From a virus: 60,495 bases of DNA. Position numbers and translations under genes: made by a program. The DNA lies in the IMG/VR virus record IMGVR_UViG_3300020202_000083, positions 1 to 60,495 of that record; one strand, 5' to 3'. Every line of letters begins with the position of its first letter. Position 1 is the stretch's first letter. The notes beneath the pieces were generated by a model. It had not been told where the DNA came from. It ran no database searches and saw only the letters and a list, made by a program, of their open reading frames with translations. Shown one piece after another: positions 57,892 through 60,495 of the stretch.

Positions 57892-58991
57892 TTCGCATCG
57901 CGATTGTCGCCACGGGCGCACATGCTCTCCCGTCGCCTAGCTTTACCGGTGACAGCCAGATCATCATCGATCTCTGCATCGCCCTGACTGAGCTCGGACA
58001 CTGGGTCACGCTACTTGCTCCGAAAGGGACGGTGTCACCGCCAGGCGTCAGGCTCTGCGAGGACCTGCCGGTCGGTGCTGGGTTCGAAGAAGCCTGCGCT
58101 GACGTTGGCCAGCTGCTAGCGATGTCTAACACGGTCGACGTCTTCCACGACTTCTCGATCGGCAAGACGGTACACGGGCAGTGTAGCCGGCACGGCTTTC
58201 CAAGCATCAGCACCATCCTCGGCGGCTGCGCCTACAAGCCCCTGCGAAATACCGTCGTGTGGTCCGAAGCCATGCGAGACCGTGTGATGCGCGGAGCGAC
58301 AGACTACGAAGGCACACAATGGCCGGACAAGGGCGGGCAGCAGTGCGAGCCGTTCAAGGACGTGCGTGTCGTTCACGGCGGAGTTGATACGGAATTCTAT
58401 TCGCCGGGCCCACCCGACCAAGTCGGGGATCACTACCTATGGCTTTCACGCTGGAGTCCCGAGAAGGGCCCGCTGGAAGCCGTCGAGCTCGCCAAGGCCA
58501 CCGGCATCGAGCTCGTGATGGCCGGGCTTTCGCCGGAAGCGTTGCCGCCTGCTGAAGGGCGCATTGCGGCGAAGTGTCTGCAGGCTGCTCAGGGTTTTAG
58601 CAACATCAGCTTCCAGTGGCTGGCGCCGGGCGCCGGACATCACGAAGCGAAGCGGGAGCTGCTGCGACAAGCTCGATGCTTCCTTGCGCCTCTGCAGTTT
58701 CAGGAGCCGTTTGGGCTAGGCATGGTGGAAGCCATGGCGTGCGGCACGCCCGTCATCGCCACCAGGATGGGTAGCGCCAGGGAACTCATCGGTGGTGGCT
58801 TGACTCTCGTTGGGATGAAAGAGCAGGCGCTTGAGAATCGTGGGCCCTTCGAGCCACTCGACAAGTGGCGCGCTCAGAAGCGGCGCAAGGCAGCACGCAA
58901 ACGCGCGGTGCGGATGTTCGACCGCAAGGTGATGGCCATGAACTACGTCAGGCTTTACGAAGAAGTGTGTGGAGGCGGCGGATGGGGATGA
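57888..58991 (+). CDS. Glycosyltransferase family 4 enzyme
   Basis: 367 residues from GTG 57888. GT-B fold: N-terminal part with DSQIIIDLCIALTELGHWVTLLAP; C-terminal part with VVHGGVDTEFYSPG, YLWLSRWSPEKG and the donor-binding EPFGLGMVEAMACGTPVIAT (EX7E). Transfers a sugar from a nucleotide donor to a growing glycan at the cytoplasmic membrane or to a protein. Confidence 0.88.
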   Translation: MIRIAIVATGAHALPSPSFTGDSQIIIDLCIALTELGHWVTLLAPKGTVSPPGVRLCEDLPVGAGFEEACADVGQLLAMSNTVDVFHDFSIGKTVHGQCSRHGFPSISTILGGCAYKPLRNTVVWSEAMRDRVMRGATDYEGTQWPDKGGQQCEPFKDVRVVHGGVDTEFYSPGPPDQVGDHYLWLSRWSPEKGPLEAVELAKATGIELVMAGLSPEALPPAEGRIAAKCLQAAQGFSNISFQWLAPGAGHHEAKRELLRQARCFLAPLQFQEPFGLGMVEAMACGTPVIATRMGSARELIGGGLTLVGMKEQALENRGPFEPLDKWRAQKRRKAARKRAVRMFDRKVMAMNYVRLYEEVCGGGGWG

Positions 58992-59257
58992 AACTTACCT
59001 ACTGCTCCTTTGCTGACGATGAGCGCTGCCGTGGCGTGGTGATCCTGGATGGTTACTTGGATCCGGTGATGGCTGCGCTTCAGGCACGCTTTCTCGGAAT
59101 CAACCCAGGCGGCCAGCTTCTTGTCTTCGAGATCCCGGAGGACTTGGAAGGCATCGACGTTTACTTCGCCAACCGGAACCGCCTGCTGACAGCCGACGAG
59201 GCTCGCACTCTCTTCGATGGGATGACGCTGAGTGAGTGGGAAGGACAGCTCAACTGA
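58988..59257 (+). CDS. Hypothetical protein, 89 aa
   Basis: ATG 58988 overlaps the GT4 stop (ATGA). Soluble mixed fold (KLTYCSFADDERCRGVVILDGYLDPVMAAL...LLVFEIPEDLEGIDVYF). No family recognised; always with glycan genes here. Confidence 0.55.
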   Translation: MKLTYCSFADDERCRGVVILDGYLDPVMAALQARFLGINPGGQLLVFEIPEDLEGIDVYFANRNRLLTADEARTLFDGMTLSEWEGQLN

Positions 59258-60369
59258 TGCGTTTCTCGCTCTTGTACGGACCCTTCTGCCTCTCGTTCCG
59301 CAAAACGCTCGACCTCGACACCTGGCGCACAGACCCGCGTGGCTTGTCGGGCTCGGAGATGTGCGCCGTCAGGCTTTACCAGGAGCTGCAGGCGCTTGGT
59401 CATGACGTCGAGTTCTTCAGCATCGGCAACGGTTGCTCACCTTGGGAGAAACGCGGCGAGTGGACTGGCGACGTCGCCATCAGCATCAACGTGCCTGACG
59501 ACCTCCGCGGAATGCGTGCCAAGGTGCGAGTCTGCTATGCGCTGTTGAACGATTTCAGCTTCTGTAAGGTCGGCTTCGAGGAGCACGTCGACCTGTTCCT
59601 CTCACCGTCTGCAGCGCACCGCGACCAGTGCCTCAACAATCCCGACTGGCGCAAAGTCGAGGTCACACCGGACCACTCGAACGGCAAGGCGCAGTGGGAC
59701 CCGTCGGGCAAGCCATGGGCGGCCGTCGCGCTTGGTTGCGATCCAGAGCGCTACGACGGCTTCGAAAAGGTCCCGGGGCGCGTCGTCTACGTGAGTTCGC
59801 CTGACCGTGGGCTGCATCTACTGCTGCAAGAGTGGCCAAAGATCCGCAAGGCCGCGCCGCACGCAACCCTCAAGGTGTTCTATCGGGTGCGCGATTGGAT
59901 CAACTCCTGGGCGGGCGTACCGTTCTATCCATCAATTGAGCGTCAGCGCCAGCGCGCCATCTACATCGACGAATGTTTGCGACGTCTCGAGGGCTACGGC
60001 GTCGAGCTCGTGGATGCGGTGAGCCGGGAGCAGCTCGAGCGGGAGTTAGGGCAGGCCGAGGTGCTGGCGTTTCCCTGCGACCCCGTTAACAACTTTACCG
60101 AGGGCTTCAGCGTGGCGACCCTCGAGGGTTGCGCCGCTCGCGCGTGCCCTGTCATCAGCGACGCAGACGCGCTCGGTAGCATCTACCACGAGGCATGTGT
60201 CGTGGTGCCGCGCGGGCGCTGGGACGAGTGGCGAGAGCATGTGATCGATGTGCTGCGCGACGAGAAGCGCCGCGAGCACGTGAACCGGATGGCAGTGGAC
60301 TTTGCCCGGAGGACAACGTGGAGTCACACAACGCAGCGAATCATGAATCTAGTGCAGGAACGCCTGTAA
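59257..60369 (+). CDS. Glycosyltransferase family 4-like enzyme
   Basis: 370 residues; ATG shares one base with the previous stop. GLSGSEMCAVRLYQELQALGHDVEFFSIGNG and YVSSPDRGLHLLLQEWPKI closely resemble the GT4 part of the 54122-56620 protein, indicating common ancestry. FTEGFSVATLEGCAARACPVISDADALGSIY is the donor-site region. Its end overlaps the true start of the cupin gene at the circular junction. Confidence 0.82.
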   Translation: MRFSLLYGPFCLSFRKTLDLDTWRTDPRGLSGSEMCAVRLYQELQALGHDVEFFSIGNGCSPWEKRGEWTGDVAISINVPDDLRGMRAKVRVCYALLNDFSFCKVGFEEHVDLFLSPSAAHRDQCLNNPDWRKVEVTPDHSNGKAQWDPSGKPWAAVALGCDPERYDGFEKVPGRVVYVSSPDRGLHLLLQEWPKIRKAAPHATLKVFYRVRDWINSWAGVPFYPSIERQRQRAIYIDECLRRLEGYGVELVDAVSREQLERELGQAEVLAFPCDPVNNFTEGFSVATLEGCAARACPVISDADALGSIYHEACVVVPRGRWDEWREHVIDVLRDEKRREHVNRMAVDFARRTTWSHTTQRIMNLVQERL

Positions 60370-60495
60370 TCGAAAAGCCGCCCGTGTCGTTCTCGGACGA
60401 TCGAGGCTACATCAAGAACCTGCTGAACCGGCCGTGCGGTGGCGTGCAATTCATCTTCAGTCGAGCAGGCTCTAAACGCAGCTCGCACTGGCACA
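60318..60495 (+). CDS. Cupin gene, 5' part (continues at base 128 through circular join)
   Basis: GTG at 60318 has GGAGG at 60308-60312. The frame overlaps the end of the glycosyltransferase gene by 52 bases, crosses the terminal overlap and joins the cupin frame at bases 1-369. The 22 residues ahead of the apparent start at base 16 are polar. This shows that the circular closure is correct. Confidence 0.75.
   Translation, partial: MESHNAANHESSAGTPVIEKPPVSFSDDRGYIKNLLNRPCGGVQFIFSRAGSKRSSHWH
60369..60495. repeat. Terminal overlap, right copy
   Basis: Identical to bases 1-127. The unique genome length is therefore 60,368 bases. Confidence 0.97.

Overview
The window is the complete genome of a tailed temperate bacteriophage (Caudoviricetes) with podovirus-type structural genes. 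Bases 1-127 are repeated exactly at 60369-60495, and one gene reads across that junction from a start with a good ribosome binding site, so the molecule closes into a circle of about 60,368 bp. The 127-base overlap is most simply an assembler k-mer overlap. The DNA is GC-rich, and most genes are packed with 1-, 4- or 8-base start/stop overlaps (ATGA, GTGA, TGATG). The host is not stated. Two small Cys-rich lipoproteins and the base composition recall Myxococcota-like bacteria, but this is inference.

Layout on the circle. (1) 5.2-31.9 kb, rightward late region: candidate small terminase, a two-domain GroES-like protein, large terminase, portal, scaffold, major capsid protein, head-tail adaptor, a small receiver/P-loop kinase pair, a lectin-like fibre, a large nozzle-like tail protein, three very large ejection-type proteins (one with an internal S74 chaperone domain), a second lectin-like protein and a lysis cassette. 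No tape measure, sheath or tail-tube gene was seen. A leftward four-gene cassette (13.4-14.3 kb) sits between scaffold and capsid genes. (2) 31.8-43.5 kb, leftward early operon of about 30 mostly small genes. It includes a Dam-like methyltransferase, an SSB-like protein and a fused Cas4-like nuclease/Sak4-like ATPase, which together look like a recombination module. (3) 43.5-46.6 kb, immunity region: ImmA-type metallopeptidase, XRE regulator, repressor without a self-cleavage domain, Cro-like protein and two lipoproteins on the opposite strand. An almost identical 30-base promoter/operator element faces outward at both early promoters. (4) 46.6-49.3 kb: small regulators, a tiny membrane peptide coupled to a lysozyme-like hydrolase, an excisionase-like protein and a tyrosine integrase whose 3' end contains a tRNA-like sequence (probable attP). 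(5) 49.3-54.1 kb: small genes, RusA-like resolvase, helicase-loader/initiator with a candidate origin inside it, and DnaB helicase. (6) 54.1 kb through the junction to 4.7 kb: a glycan cassette continuous with dnaB. It holds a GT2-TPR-GT4 fusion, two further GT4 enzymes, a SAM methyltransferase, a cupin, a sugar C-methyltransferase-like enzyme, a Gfo/Idh-type reductase, an HNH endonuclease and a dTDP-glucose 4,6-dehydratase-like enzyme, with several tiny membrane proteins.

Together the genes describe a phage that integrates by a tyrosine recombinase, keeps lysogeny with a repressor that may be relieved by ImmA proteolysis, replicates with its own DnaB and loader, and carries an approximately 11 kb set of genes for making and transferring a deoxy, possibly C-methylated sugar. 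That sugar could alter the lysogen's surface or the virion.
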